From NCBI RefSeq assembly GCF_050908845.1, contig NZ_CP194171.1:2108001-2172000 (forward strand): a stretch of DNA of 64,000 bases, in the 5' to 3' direction. This DNA comes from Marinobacterium_D sp050908845. GTDB taxonomy: Bacteria > Pseudomonadota > Gammaproteobacteria > Pseudomonadales > Balneatricaceae. This document shows, piece after piece, positions 51,809 to 61,040 of the stretch. Each line of letters opens with the position of its first letter. Positions within the stretch are counted from its first letter, which is position 1. The notes under the pieces are model-generated. The model worked only from the letters and a program-made list of their open reading frames with translations. It was not told where the DNA came from and did not search any database. Made by a program: the position numbers and the translations under genes.

Positions 51809-52186
51809 GTGAACAAAAATAGACCTGTAAACCTAGATCTGCGAACAATCAAACAGCCACTACCGGCGATTACGTCCATTCTGCACCGTGTCACAGGTGT
51901 CGCGCTGTTCTTCGGCGCCATCTTCATGGTGTATACGTTGGGCCTCTCGCTGGAGTCTCCGCAAGGCTTTGCTGAAGCCCAGGAGATGCTCCAGGAATCC
52001 TTCCTGGCAAAACTCATTGCATGGGGTCTGGTGTCAGCGCTCCTGTACCACTTCTTCGCCGGTATCAAGCATCTGATTATGGATGCTGGTTTCTGTGAAG
52101 AGCTGGAAAGCGGTCAGCGCGCAGCCAAGGTGACACTCGTTGTTGCTGTCGTAGCGATTCTTCTGGCAGGAGTATGGATATGGTAA
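51809..52186 (+). CDS. sdhC: Succinate dehydrogenase cytochrome b556 subunit
   Basis: 125 residues, three transmembrane helices. With SdhD it binds heme b and ubiquinone and anchors SdhAB in the inner membrane. Opens with the family sequence MNKNRPVNLDLRTIKQPLP; has HRVTGV and the heme His in YHFFAGIKHLIMD. The start is GTG, fixed by this N-terminus. Overlaps sdhD by 7 bases. Complex II carries electrons from succinate to ubiquinone. Confidence 0.95.
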   Translation: MNKNRPVNLDLRTIKQPLPAITSILHRVTGVALFFGAIFMVYTLGLSLESPQGFAEAQEMLQESFLAKLIAWGLVSALLYHFFAGIKHLIMDAGFCEELESGQRAAKVTLVVAVVAILLAGVWIW

Positions 52187-52527
52187 CCAGTATTACGAGC
52201 TTTGGCCGTAGCGGCCTGTATGACTGGATGATGCAGCGTGTGACTGCGGTCATCCTTCTCGCTTACACCGTGTTCATGATCGGCTACCTGCTGTTCAACT
52301 CGGATATGGATTACAACCAGTGGCGTGGCCTGTTCGATGGAACAGGTATGCGTATCTTTACGCTGCTGGCACTGCTTTCCATGGTGGCACATGCCTGGAT
52401 CGGTATGTGGTCGGTCTCTACTGACTATATCAAGCCCACCGGCGCCCGTTTCGTATTCCAGTCCGTTTGTGGCCTGCTGGCGTTTATTTACGTTGTGTGG
52501 GGCATCCAGATTCTTTGGGGTATCTAA
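52180..52527 (+). CDS. sdhD: Succinate dehydrogenase membrane anchor subunit
   Basis: 115 residues, three helices. Family marks: SGLYDWMMQRVTAVILLAYT near the start and HAWIGMWSVSTDYIKP, which contains the heme/quinone region. The ATG at 52180 has AGGAG 7 bases upstream; an ATG at 52174 would leave only one base between the site and the start. Sits between sdhC (7-base overlap) and sdhA (3-base gap). Confidence 0.94.
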   Translation: MVTSITSFGRSGLYDWMMQRVTAVILLAYTVFMIGYLLFNSDMDYNQWRGLFDGTGMRIFTLLALLSMVAHAWIGMWSVSTDYIKPTGARFVFQSVCGLLAFIYVVWGIQILWGI

Positions 52528-52530
52528 GAC

Positions 52531-54309
52531 ATGTCTAAACTGCGTACGCTCTCTTTCGACGCTATTGTGGTCGGCGGTGGTGGTGCGGGCATGCGCGCCG
52601 CGCTGCAGCTGGCTCAGTCCGGCCTGAATACTGCCTGTGTTACCAAGGTTTTCCCGACTCGCTCTCACACCGTGTCTGCCCAGGGCGGTATCACCTGCGC
52701 GATCGCAAGTGCTGACCCCAATGATGACTGGCGCTGGCACATGTACGACACCGTCAAAGGCTCCGACTATATCGGTGACCAGGACGCGATCGAGTATATG
52801 TGCTCTGTTGGTCCTCAGGCGGTGTTTGAGCTGGATCACATGGGTCTGCCGTTCTCCCGTACCGAAGTAGGTCGTATCTACCAGCGTCCTTTCGGTGGTC
52901 AGTCCAAGAATTTCGGTGAGGGCGGTCAGGCTGCCCGTACCTGTGCTGCTGCTGACCGTACCGGTCACGCGCTGCTGCATACTCTCTACCAGGCCAACAT
53001 GAAAGCCGGTACCACGTTCCTGAACGAATGGTACGCGGTGGATCTGGTGAAGAATGCTGATGGTGCTGTCGTTGGCTGTATCGCGATCTGCATCGAAACC
53101 GGCGAAACCGTCTACATCAAGGCCAAGGCTACCGTCCTGGCAACTGGTGGTGCGGGCCGTATCTTTGCGTCCACGACCAATGCCCTGATCAATACCGGTG
53201 ACGGTGTTGGTATGGCCCTGCGTGCAGGTGTTCCTGCCCAGGATATGGAAATGTGGCAGTTCCACCCGACCGGTATTGCCGGTGCCGGTGTCCTCGTGAC
53301 CGAGGGTTGCCGTGGTGAAGGTGGCTACCTGATCAACAAGGACGGCGAACGTTTCATGGAGCGTTACGCTCCGAACGCGAAAGACCTTGCAGGCCGTGAC
53401 GTTGTTGCCCGTTCCATGATCCTCGAGATCCTCGAAGGTCGTGGCTGTGGCGAAAACGGTGATCACGTCTACCTGAAGCTTGATCACCTGGGTGAGGAGG
53501 TTCTGCACTCCCGTCTGCCGGGTATCTGTGAGCTGTCCAAGACCTTCGCAGCGGCGGATCCGGTAAAAGAGCCGATCCCGGTTGTGCCGACCTGTCACTA
53601 TATGATGGGTGGTCTGGCAACCAATATCGGCGGTCAGGTTATCGCTCCGAGTTCGGCTGCTGAAGGTGAAGAGAAGATTATTGATGGTCTCTTTGCCTGT
53701 GGTGAGGTTGCCTGTGTATCCGTACACGGTGCAAACCGCCTCGGTGGTAACTCTCTGCTTGACCTGGTTGTCTTCGGTCGTGCGGCTGGCCTGCAGATCG
53801 AGCAGCAGATGCGTGAAGGCTACGAAGTGGCTGATGCAACTGATGCTGATATCGAAGCTGCGATGGCGCGTCTGAACCGTCTGAACAACAGTACTGGCGG
53901 CGAAAGCATCGCTGACGTGCGCAAGGATCTGCAGAGCACCATGCAGCTGTACTTCGGCGTATTCCGCGATGGCGAGAGCATGCAGAAGGGTCTCGAGCTG
54001 CTCAAAGAGCTCCGTAAGCGTGTTGAGAACGTACACCTCGAAGACAAGAGTCAGTCGTTCAACACCTCGCGTATCGAAGCGCTTGAGCTGGAGAACCTGA
54101 TGGAAGTTGCCGAGGCAACGGCTATCGCTGCGGAAGTGCGTAAAGAGTCACGTGGTGCTCATGCCCGTAACGACTTCACCGAGCGTGATGATGAGAACTG
54201 GCTGTGCCATTCTGTCTTCTTCCCGCTGGAGAAGAGTATCGGCAAGCGCGCGGTGAACTTCGCTCCGAAGACGATGGAACCGTTCCCGCCGAAAGTACGA
54301 ACTTATTAA
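52531..54309 (+). CDS. sdhA: Succinate dehydrogenase flavoprotein subunit
   Basis: 592 residues. FAD-binding VGGGGAGMRAALQLA (14-28), the covalent FAD His46 in RSHTVSAQGG, the active-site region CHYMMGGLATN, and HGANRLGGNSLLDLVVFGRA. Oxidises succinate to fumarate. Length equals the usual 588-592. Cytoplasmic face of complex II. Co-transcribed with sdhC, sdhD and sdhB. Confidence 0.97.
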   Translation: MSKLRTLSFDAIVVGGGGAGMRAALQLAQSGLNTACVTKVFPTRSHTVSAQGGITCAIASADPNDDWRWHMYDTVKGSDYIGDQDAIEYMCSVGPQAVFELDHMGLPFSRTEVGRIYQRPFGGQSKNFGEGGQAARTCAAADRTGHALLHTLYQANMKAGTTFLNEWYAVDLVKNADGAVVGCIAICIETGETVYIKAKATVLATGGAGRIFASTTNALINTGDGVGMALRAGVPAQDMEMWQFHPTGIAGAGVLVTEGCRGEGGYLINKDGERFMERYAPNAKDLAGRDVVARSMILEILEGRGCGENGDHVYLKLDHLGEEVLHSRLPGICELSKTFAAADPVKEPIPVVPTCHYMMGGLATNIGGQVIAPSSAAEGEEKIIDGLFACGEVACVSVHGANRLGGNSLLDLVVFGRAAGLQIEQQMREGYEVADATDADIEAAMARLNRLNNSTGGESIADVRKDLQSTMQLYFGVFRDGESMQKGLELLKELRKRVENVHLEDKSQSFNTSRIEALELENLMEVAEATAIAAEVRKESRGAHARNDFTERDDENWLCHSVFFPLEKSIGKRAVNFAPKTMEPFPPKVRTY

Positions 54310-54321
54310 GGGGCTGGTACG

Positions 54322-55026
54322 ATGCTGGTAAGTGTATATCGCTATAACCCTGAAGTAGATGATGCGCCGTACATGCAGGATATCCATATCGATATCCCGG
54401 GTGGAAAGGACATCATGGTGCTGGATCTGCTCCAGTTGCTGAAAGAAAAAGATGCCACTCTGGCGTTCCGTCGCTCTTGCCGTGAAGGTGTTTGCGGTTC
54501 CGACGGTATGAACATGAATGGCCGTAACGGTCTGGCCTGTATCACTCCGCTGTCTGCGGTAGTGGAAAGCGACAAACTGGTGCTGCGTCCGCTGCCGGGC
54601 CTGCCGGTCATTCGTGACCTGGTCGTCGATATGGCTCAGTTCTACACGCAGTACGAGAAGATCAAGCCGTTCCTGATCAACGATACGCCGGCGCCGGCGA
54701 TCGAGCGTCTGCAGTCTCCGGAAGAGCGTGCCGAGCTTGATGGTCTGTACGAGTGTATTCTTTGTGCATGCTGTTCGACTGCCTGCCCGTCCTTCTGGTG
54801 GAACCCGGACAAGTTCATCGGCCCGTCTGGTCTGCTGCAGGCATACCGCTTCCTGGCCGATAGCCGGGATACGGCAACCCGTGAGCGACTGGCTGACCTG
54901 GATGATCCGTTCAGCGTGTTCCGTTGCCATGGCATCATGAACTGCGTCAGTGTATGTCCGAAGGGTCTGAACCCGACCAAGGCGATCGGCAAGATCAGAA
55001 CCATGCTGATTCAGCAGGCGACCTGA
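54322..55026 (+). CDS. sdhB: Succinate dehydrogenase iron-sulfur subunit
   Basis: 234 residues. Ligands for [2Fe-2S] start with Cys53 and Cys58 in CREGVCGSDG; CILCACCSTACPS and CHGIMNCVSVCPKG supply [4Fe-4S] and [3Fe-4S]. It relays electrons from SdhA to the membrane quinone site. Last gene of the operon; a strong terminator follows 18 bp after the stop. Confidence 0.97.
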   Translation: MLVSVYRYNPEVDDAPYMQDIHIDIPGGKDIMVLDLLQLLKEKDATLAFRRSCREGVCGSDGMNMNGRNGLACITPLSAVVESDKLVLRPLPGLPVIRDLVVDMAQFYTQYEKIKPFLINDTPAPAIERLQSPEERAELDGLYECILCACCSTACPSFWWNPDKFIGPSGLLQAYRFLADSRDTATRERLADLDDPFSVFRCHGIMNCVSVCPKGLNPTKAIGKIRTMLIQQAT

Positions 55027-55043
55027 TCGGTCAATCGGTAAGC

Positions 55044-55074
55044 AGAAAGCGGCACTTAGTGCCGCTTTTTCTTT
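55044..55074 (+). terminator. Terminator after sdhB
   Basis: AAAGCGGCAC (55046-55055) with GTGCCGCTTT (55059-55068), loop TTA, then more T. It separates the sdh operon from sucA. Confidence 0.88.
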
Positions 55075-55322
55075 ATCTGGGTGTTGGCAACTCTGCTTTT
55101 GTCGCAGGAAAAACAGAATTCGAAGGAACTTTAGTAGTATCCATCCCTGCTAGCTGTGTTAAGCCTCAGTGAAAAGTCGTAAAATATTTCCCGCAATTTC
55201 GCGTGACCCGTTAGATTGCAGCTGAATAACAAATCGGTAATCAGCAGGGGACGGTTATAGGTGAGAAGGATATGGTGCACCCTGATCACAGCCTCATCCC
55301 CCAAAGCCAGGGTGATATCATA
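55075..55322. other. Upstream region of sucA
   Basis: No gene. A TAAAAT box at 55180-55185, with a poor -35 (TGTTAA), is the best promoter candidate. No riboswitch was recognised by eye. Confidence 0.35.
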
Positions 55323-58154
55323 ATGCAAGATGGCATAATGGAGCTGATGTGGAAGAATGCCCATCTATACGGTGGCAACCTCTCCTACGTCGAGCAATTG
55401 TACGAAACCTACCTGATGGACCCGAACGCCGTTCCACAAGAGTGGCGTGAAGAGTTCGACCAGCTTCCCAAAGTTGGTGATAGCATCTCCCAAGATGTTC
55501 CCCATTCTCCCATCCGGGAACACTTTCTTTATCTTTCCAAGAACCAGCAGCGTGCTCAGCCCAGCGCTGTCAGCAGCGTAAGCTCCGAGCATGAGAAAAA
55601 GCAGGTTCGCGTACTGCGGATGATCAACGCCTATCGCGTGCGTGGTCACCAGGTGGCGCAGATCGATCCCCTCGGGCTTCTCGAGCGTGAACAGATTCCC
55701 GATCTCGAACCGCGCTTCCATGAACTTTCAGAAGCGGATTACGACACCGTATTCCAGCTCGGCTCTCTGTTCTTCGGTAAAGAAGAAGCGCCGCTGAAAG
55801 AGATCCTGGCAGATCTTAAGAAGACCTATTGCACCAGTGTCGGCGCTGAATATATGCACATCGTCGACACCCAGGAAAAACGCTGGATCCAGTCGCGTCT
55901 GGAGCCGGTGCGCTCGAATCCTGACGTAGAACTGGAATCGAAGATGATGGTGCTGGAGCGCCTTACCGCTGCGGAAGGCCTCGAGAAATACCTCGGCTCC
56001 CGCTACGCTGGTGCCAAGCGCTTCGGTCTGGAAGGTGGTGAGTCCCTGATCGTGTCTCTGAATACGCTGGTGCGTCGCGCCGGTAAGCAGGGCGCGAAAG
56101 AGATCGTCATTGGCATGGCTCACCGTGGCCGCCTGAACACTCTGGTCAACATCTTCGGTAAAAACCCGACCGAGCTCTTCGGTGAGTTTGAAGGCAAAAA
56201 ATTGGTTGAAAGCTCCGGTGACGTTAAATACCACCAGGGTTTCTCTTCCAACGTCATGACCGATGGCGGAGAAGTGCACCTGGCGATGGCGTTCAACCCG
56301 TCTCACCTTGAGATCGCAGCGCCGGTAGTTGTTGGCTCTGTGCGTGCCCGTCAGGACCGTCGTGTAGATGGCAGTGGCGATACCGTGGTACCGGTCAATA
56401 TTCATGGTGATGCGGCATTTGCCGGTCAGGGTGTGGTGATGGAGACATTCCAGATGTCTCAGACCCGCGCCTACAAAACCGGCGGTACCATCCATATCGT
56501 TATCAATAACCAGGTCGGCTTCACCACTTCGCGCAAAGACGATGCACGCTCTACCGAGTACTGCACCGACGTGGCGAAAATGGTCCAGGCACCGATCTTC
56601 CATGTTAACGGTGACGATCCCGAAGCGGTTCGTTTCGTGACACAGCTGGCTGTTGATTACCGTCACGAATTCAAAAAAGACGTGGTTATCGATCTTGTCT
56701 GCTACCGTCGTCGTGGCCATAACGAAGCGGATGAGCCATCAGGCACCCAGCCTCTGATGTACGCCAAGATCAAAAACCAGAAGAGCACTCGTACTCTGTA
56801 CGCGGATCAGCTGATCGCTGAGAACGTGATTACCGCAGAGCAGAGTAAAGAGATGGAAAAAGAGTACCGCAGCCAGCTTGAAAACGGCGAGCATGTTGCG
56901 CGAGCTCTGGTTAAAGAACCGAATACTGAGCTGTTCGTCGATTGGCGCCCCTATCTGGGTCACCAGTGGAGCTTCGACTGCGATACCCGCGTTGACATCA
57001 AGCTGCTGCAGGAATTGGCGAACAATATCGCTGAGTATCCTGAAGGCTTTGCGATCCAGCGCCAGGTGCAGAAGATCTACGAAGACCGCAAGAAGATGGC
57101 TCATGGCGCGATGGAGGCCAACTGGGGCTTCGCTGAGACGCTGGCTTATGCCACCCTGCTGGCAGAAGGCTACCCGGTCCGCCTGACCGGTCAGGACGTG
57201 GGTCGCGGTACCTTCTCTCACCGTCATGCGGTGCTGCATAACCAGAAAGATGCCACCAGCTACGTGCCGCTGCAGAACATCGCTGCCGAACAGCCGAGCT
57301 TCGATATCTACGACTCGCTGCTGTCGGAAGAAGCGGTACTTGCTTTCGAGTACGGCTATGCGACAACTACGCCGAATGCGCTGGTTATCTGGGAAGCCCA
57401 GTTTGGTGACTTCGCCAACGGTGCCCAGGTGGTTATCGACCAGTTCATCACCTCTGGCGAGCAGAAATGGCAGCGCCTCTGTGGTCTGACCATGCTGTTG
57501 CCGCACGGCTTCGAAGGTCAGGGACCTGAGCACTCTTCAGCACGTCTGGAACGCTTCCTGCAGCTGTCTGCTGAGCACAACATCCAGGTCTGCGTACCGA
57601 CAACACCGGCTCAGATCTTCCATCTGCTGCGTCGTCAGGTCGTACGTCCGCTGCGTAAGCCGCTGATCGTCATGTCGCCGAAGTCACTGCTGCGTCACAA
57701 GCAGGCGATCTCCACGCTGGAAGAGCTGGCAGACGGCGCATTCCAGCCGGTAATTCCGGAAGTGGACGCACTTGATCCGAAGCAGGTGAAGCGTGTGGTT
57801 ATGTGCAGCGGCAAGGTTTACTACGACCTTTACAACCGCCGTGCGGAGCTGGAAAAAGACGATGTTGCCATCCTGCGTATCGAGCAGCTTTATCCGTTCC
57901 CGGAAGATATCCTGCTTGAGATCCTGAGCCAGTACGAGAACCTGGAAACTGTTGTCTGGTGCCAGGAAGAGCCGATGAACCAGGGGGCCTGGTACTGCAG
58001 TCAGCATCACATGCGCAATGTGCTGCACAAGCTGGATCCCAAATTGTACCTGGAAGGGGTGGGTCGCCCGCACGCGGCGGCGCCGGCTGTAGGCTACATT
58101 TCGGTTCACCTTGAGCAGCAGGAACAGCTGGTCAACGAAGCAATCAACGGTTAA
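55323..58154 (+). CDS. sucA: 2-oxoglutarate dehydrogenase E1
   Basis: 943 residues. The thiamine diphosphate E1 subunit decarboxylates 2-oxoglutarate and passes the succinyl group to the lipoyl arm of SucB. Features: GMAHRGRLNTLVNIFGK, the ThDP region GDDPEAVRFVTQLA with YRRRGHNEADEP, and the C-terminal QEEPMNQGAWY. The ATG at 55323 is chosen because the protein then begins MQDGIMELMWKN, the family pattern; a longer frame begins at 55272 but adds 17 unmatched residues. Confidence 0.97.
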   Translation: MQDGIMELMWKNAHLYGGNLSYVEQLYETYLMDPNAVPQEWREEFDQLPKVGDSISQDVPHSPIREHFLYLSKNQQRAQPSAVSSVSSEHEKKQVRVLRMINAYRVRGHQVAQIDPLGLLEREQIPDLEPRFHELSEADYDTVFQLGSLFFGKEEAPLKEILADLKKTYCTSVGAEYMHIVDTQEKRWIQSRLEPVRSNPDVELESKMMVLERLTAAEGLEKYLGSRYAGAKRFGLEGGESLIVSLNTLVRRAGKQGAKEIVIGMAHRGRLNTLVNIFGKNPTELFGEFEGKKLVESSGDVKYHQGFSSNVMTDGGEVHLAMAFNPSHLEIAAPVVVGSVRARQDRRVDGSGDTVVPVNIHGDAAFAGQGVVMETFQMSQTRAYKTGGTIHIVINNQVGFTTSRKDDARSTEYCTDVAKMVQAPIFHVNGDDPEAVRFVTQLAVDYRHEFKKDVVIDLVCYRRRGHNEADEPSGTQPLMYAKIKNQKSTRTLYADQLIAENVITAEQSKEMEKEYRSQLENGEHVARALVKEPNTELFVDWRPYLGHQWSFDCDTRVDIKLLQELANNIAEYPEGFAIQRQVQKIYEDRKKMAHGAMEANWGFAETLAYATLLAEGYPVRLTGQDVGRGTFSHRHAVLHNQKDATSYVPLQNIAAEQPSFDIYDSLLSEEAVLAFEYGYATTTPNALVIWEAQFGDFANGAQVVIDQFITSGEQKWQRLCGLTMLLPHGFEGQGPEHSSARLERFLQLSAEHNIQVCVPTTPAQIFHLLRRQVVRPLRKPLIVMSPKSLLRHKQAISTLEELADGAFQPVIPEVDALDPKQVKRVVMCSGKVYYDLYNRRAELEKDDVAILRIEQLYPFPEDILLEILSQYENLETVVWCQEEPMNQGAWYCSQHHMRNVLHKLDPKLYLEGVGRPHAAAPAVGYISVHLEQQEQLVNEAING

Positions 58155-58200
58155 TGACAGTTCGTTAGCATAGAAACGAGCACGATATAAAGGAAACAGC

Positions 58201-59430
58201 ATGTCCATCGATATCAAAGCACCGACATTCCCGGAGTCCGTAGCGGACGGTACCGTTGCAACCTGGCACAAGCAGCCTGGTGAGGCTTGCTCAGCTGACG
58301 ATCTGATTGTCGACATCGAGACTGACAAGGTCGTACTGGAAGTGGTTGCGCCTGCTGATGGTGTGATCAAGGAGATCATCAAGAACGAAGGCGACACCGT
58401 CCTGAGCGACGAAGTCATCGCTCTCTTCGAAGAAGGCGCGGCCGGTTCTGCCGGCGCTGCAGCACCGGCTAAAGAGGCAGCTTCTGCTTCCTCCGCCGAG
58501 ACGACTACTGCGGGTGAAACCGGTGACGGCGACAAGGTCGGCCCGGCTGCTCGCAAGCTGATCGAAGAAAACAACCTGGATGCCAGCCAGATTCCGGCTA
58601 CCGGTAAAGGCGGCGGCATCACCAAGGAAGACGTCCAGAACTACCTCAAGAACAAGCCGGCAGCGCCTGCTGCAGCTGCACCGGCCGCCGCTGCCGCTGC
58701 AGCGCCGGTCAATGTACCGGCTGGCGAGCGCACCGAGAAGCGTGTGCCGATGACCCGTCTGCGTGCGACCATCGCCAAGCGTCTGGTTGAAGCGCAGCAG
58801 AATGCTGCCATGCTGACTACCTACAACGAAGTCAACATGAAGCCGGTCATGGATCTGCGCTCGCAGTACAAAGACCTGTTCGAGAAGACCCACAACGGTA
58901 CTCGTCTGGGCTTCATGTCTTTCTTCGTCAAGGCGGCTACCGAAGCGCTGAAACGCTTCCCGGCCGTTAACGCCTCCATCGACGGTAATGACATGGTTTA
59001 CCATGGCTACCAGGATATCGGTGTTGCCGTATCCACCGATCGTGGTCTGATGGTTCCGGTGCTGCGTGATACTGACAGCATGAGCCTGGCTGACATCGAG
59101 TCCACTATCCGTGATTTCGGTGTCCGCGGCCGTGACGGCAAGCTCGGCATGAACGACATGCAGGGTGGTACCTTCACCATCACCAACGGTGGTGTGTTCG
59201 GTTCCCTGATGTCCACGCCGATCCTGAACCCGCCGCAGACAGCGATCCTCGGTATGCACAAAATCCAGGAGCGCCCGATGGCTGTGAACGGCGAAGTAGT
59301 CGTTCTGCCGATGATGTATCTGGCGCTGTCATACGATCACCGTATGATCGATGGTAAGGAAGCGGTACAGTTCCTCGTTACCATCAAGGATCTTCTGGAA
59401 GATCCGGCTCGCATGCTTCTGGATATCTAA
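58201..59430 (+). CDS. sucB: Dihydrolipoyllysine succinyltransferase, E2 of OGDH
   Basis: 409 residues. Lipoyl domain with Lys43 (DIETDKVVLEV), an Ala/Pro-rich hinge (about 78-98), the E3-binding domain GPAARKLIEENNLDASQI, a second Ala-rich linker (about 155-175) and the catalytic domain with the active His380 in YDHRMIDG. It moves the succinyl group to CoA. AAAGGAAA precedes the start; sucA, sucB and lpd lie close together in one operon. Confidence 0.97.
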   Translation: MSIDIKAPTFPESVADGTVATWHKQPGEACSADDLIVDIETDKVVLEVVAPADGVIKEIIKNEGDTVLSDEVIALFEEGAAGSAGAAAPAKEAASASSAETTTAGETGDGDKVGPAARKLIEENNLDASQIPATGKGGGITKEDVQNYLKNKPAAPAAAAPAAAAAAAPVNVPAGERTEKRVPMTRLRATIAKRLVEAQQNAAMLTTYNEVNMKPVMDLRSQYKDLFEKTHNGTRLGFMSFFVKAATEALKRFPAVNASIDGNDMVYHGYQDIGVAVSTDRGLMVPVLRDTDSMSLADIESTIRDFGVRGRDGKLGMNDMQGGTFTITNGGVFGSLMSTPILNPPQTAILGMHKIQERPMAVNGEVVVLPMMYLALSYDHRMIDGKEAVQFLVTIKDLLEDPARMLLDI

Positions 59431-59469
59431 TCGAGCCCACAATCGAACGAGAGAGAACAGGATTAAATA

Positions 59470-60909
59470 ATGGCAGATAAATTTGATGTAATTGTTGTTG
59501 GCGCCGGCCCTGGCGGATACGTAGCTGCTATCCGTGCAGCACAGCTGGGTCTTAAGACTGCCTGTGTCGAGAAGTGGGTTGACGACAAGGGCTCCGCAGT
59601 TCTGGGCGGTACCTGCCTGAACGTGGGTTGTATCCCGTCCAAGGCACTGCTTGAAACCACTCACAAACTGCACGAAGCGCAGCACGGTTTCGCGGCTCAG
59701 GGTATCGTCGCTGACAACGTTCAGATCGATACCAAGCAGATGGTGGCGCGCAAGGATCAGATCGTTAAGAACCTGACCGGCGGTATCGGCGGTCTGTTCA
59801 AGGCGAACGGCGTGACCCTGCTGCAGGGTACGGGCAAACTGCTGGCCGGCAAGAAAGTGGAAGTGACCGACAAAGACGGTAACGTTTCCACTCACGACGC
59901 TGAAAACGTCATCCTGGCCTCCGGTTCCGTGCCGGTCGAAATCCCGCCGGCTCCGCTGACCGAAGGTCTGATCCTGGATAACGCCGGTGCGCTCGATATC
60001 GATGAAGCACCGAAGCGCCTTGGTATCATCGGTGCCGGTGTTATCGGTCTGGAAATGGGCTCCATCTGGGCTCGCTGCGGCTCCGAAGTCACCGTGCTCG
60101 AAGCGATGGACGACTTCCTGGCCCTGGCTGATACCGATGTCGCCAAGGAAGCCAAGAAGCTGCTCACCAAGCAGGGTCTGGACATCAAGCTGGGTGCGCG
60201 CTGCACCGGTACTGAAATCGTCGATGGCAAAGAGGTGAAAGTTAAGTACACCGATGCCAAGGGTGATCAGGAGCTGGTAGTCGACAAGCTGATCGTAGCG
60301 GTTGGCCGTCGTCCGCAGACCCAGGGACTGCTTTCTCAAGATTCCGGCGTCAAGCTGGATGAGCGCGGCTTCATCTTCGTTGATGAGAGCTGCCGCACTG
60401 ACGCACCGGGCGTCTACGCGATCGGTGATTCCGTTCGTGGCCCGATGCTCGCACACAAGGCCTCGGAAGAAGGCATCATGGTTGTAGACATCATTGCCGG
60501 CCATAAGGCTGCCATGAATTATGACTGCATCCCGAACATCATCTACACCTTCCCGGAGCTGGCCTGGGTAGGTAAGACTGAGCAGGAACTCAAGTCTGAA
60601 GGTGTGAAATATAAAGTCGGCAAGTTCCCGTTTGCGGCGTCCGGTCGCGCGATGGCAGCTAATGCCACCGAAGGCTTCGTCAAGATGATTGCTGACGAAC
60701 AGACCGACCGCATTCTGGGTGTACACATCGTTGGCGGCATCGCATCCGAGCTGATCGCTCAGGGTGTGATCGCGATGGAGTTCTCCTCCAGCGCTGAAGA
60801 CCTGCAGCTCACCATCTTCGCTCACCCGACTGTGAGTGAAGCGGTTCACGAAGCTGCACTGGCAGTGGATGGTCACGCTATCCATGTCGCCAACCGTAAA
60901 AAGCGTTAA
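59470..60909 (+). CDS. lpd: Dihydrolipoamide dehydrogenase, E3
   Basis: 479 residues. FAD fold GAGPGGYVAAIRAA (11-24), redox-active Cys49 and Cys54 in GGTCLNVGCIPSKAL, NAD fold GAGVIGLEMGSIWARCG, and the C-terminal active-site HAHPTVSE equivalent (FAHPTVSEAVHEA). It reoxidises the dihydrolipoyl arm of SucB with NAD+. It may also serve other 2-oxoacid complexes. A hairpin without T-run follows at 60934-60954, before sucC. Confidence 0.97.
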   Translation: MADKFDVIVVGAGPGGYVAAIRAAQLGLKTACVEKWVDDKGSAVLGGTCLNVGCIPSKALLETTHKLHEAQHGFAAQGIVADNVQIDTKQMVARKDQIVKNLTGGIGGLFKANGVTLLQGTGKLLAGKKVEVTDKDGNVSTHDAENVILASGSVPVEIPPAPLTEGLILDNAGALDIDEAPKRLGIIGAGVIGLEMGSIWARCGSEVTVLEAMDDFLALADTDVAKEAKKLLTKQGLDIKLGARCTGTEIVDGKEVKVKYTDAKGDQELVVDKLIVAVGRRPQTQGLLSQDSGVKLDERGFIFVDESCRTDAPGVYAIGDSVRGPMLAHKASEEGIMVVDIIAGHKAAMNYDCIPNIIYTFPELAWVGKTEQELKSEGVKYKVGKFPFAASGRAMAANATEGFVKMIADEQTDRILGVHIVGGIASELIAQGVIAMEFSSSAEDLQLTIFAHPTVSEAVHEAALAVDGHAIHVANRKKR

Positions 60910-60933
60910 ATCCTGAGGGTTGCGTTGCATGAC

Positions 60934-61040
60934 GGCCGGGCCACAAGCCCGGCCTGATGTAGCAGCATCATTGTAAGCACGCACGGTTGCGCACCTAGTG
61001 ATCGTGTGTATGAATAATCGACACAATAACGGATTAGAGC
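60934..61040 (+). promoter_or_regulatory. Leader region of sucC with several hairpins
   Basis: GGCCGGGC/GCCCGGCC stem (60934-60941 with 60947-60954), then a TGATG/CATCA stem-loop and a CGCA/TGCG one, before the sucC ribosome site. The first could be an attenuator after lpd. It may relate to known sucC-leader RNA motifs, not verified. Confidence 0.4.

Noticed and set aside
52114..54036. 640-residue open frame on the minus strand opposite sdhD and sdhA
   Set aside because: Shadow frame; composition rich in His, Thr and Gln, unlike a real protein; no start signal.
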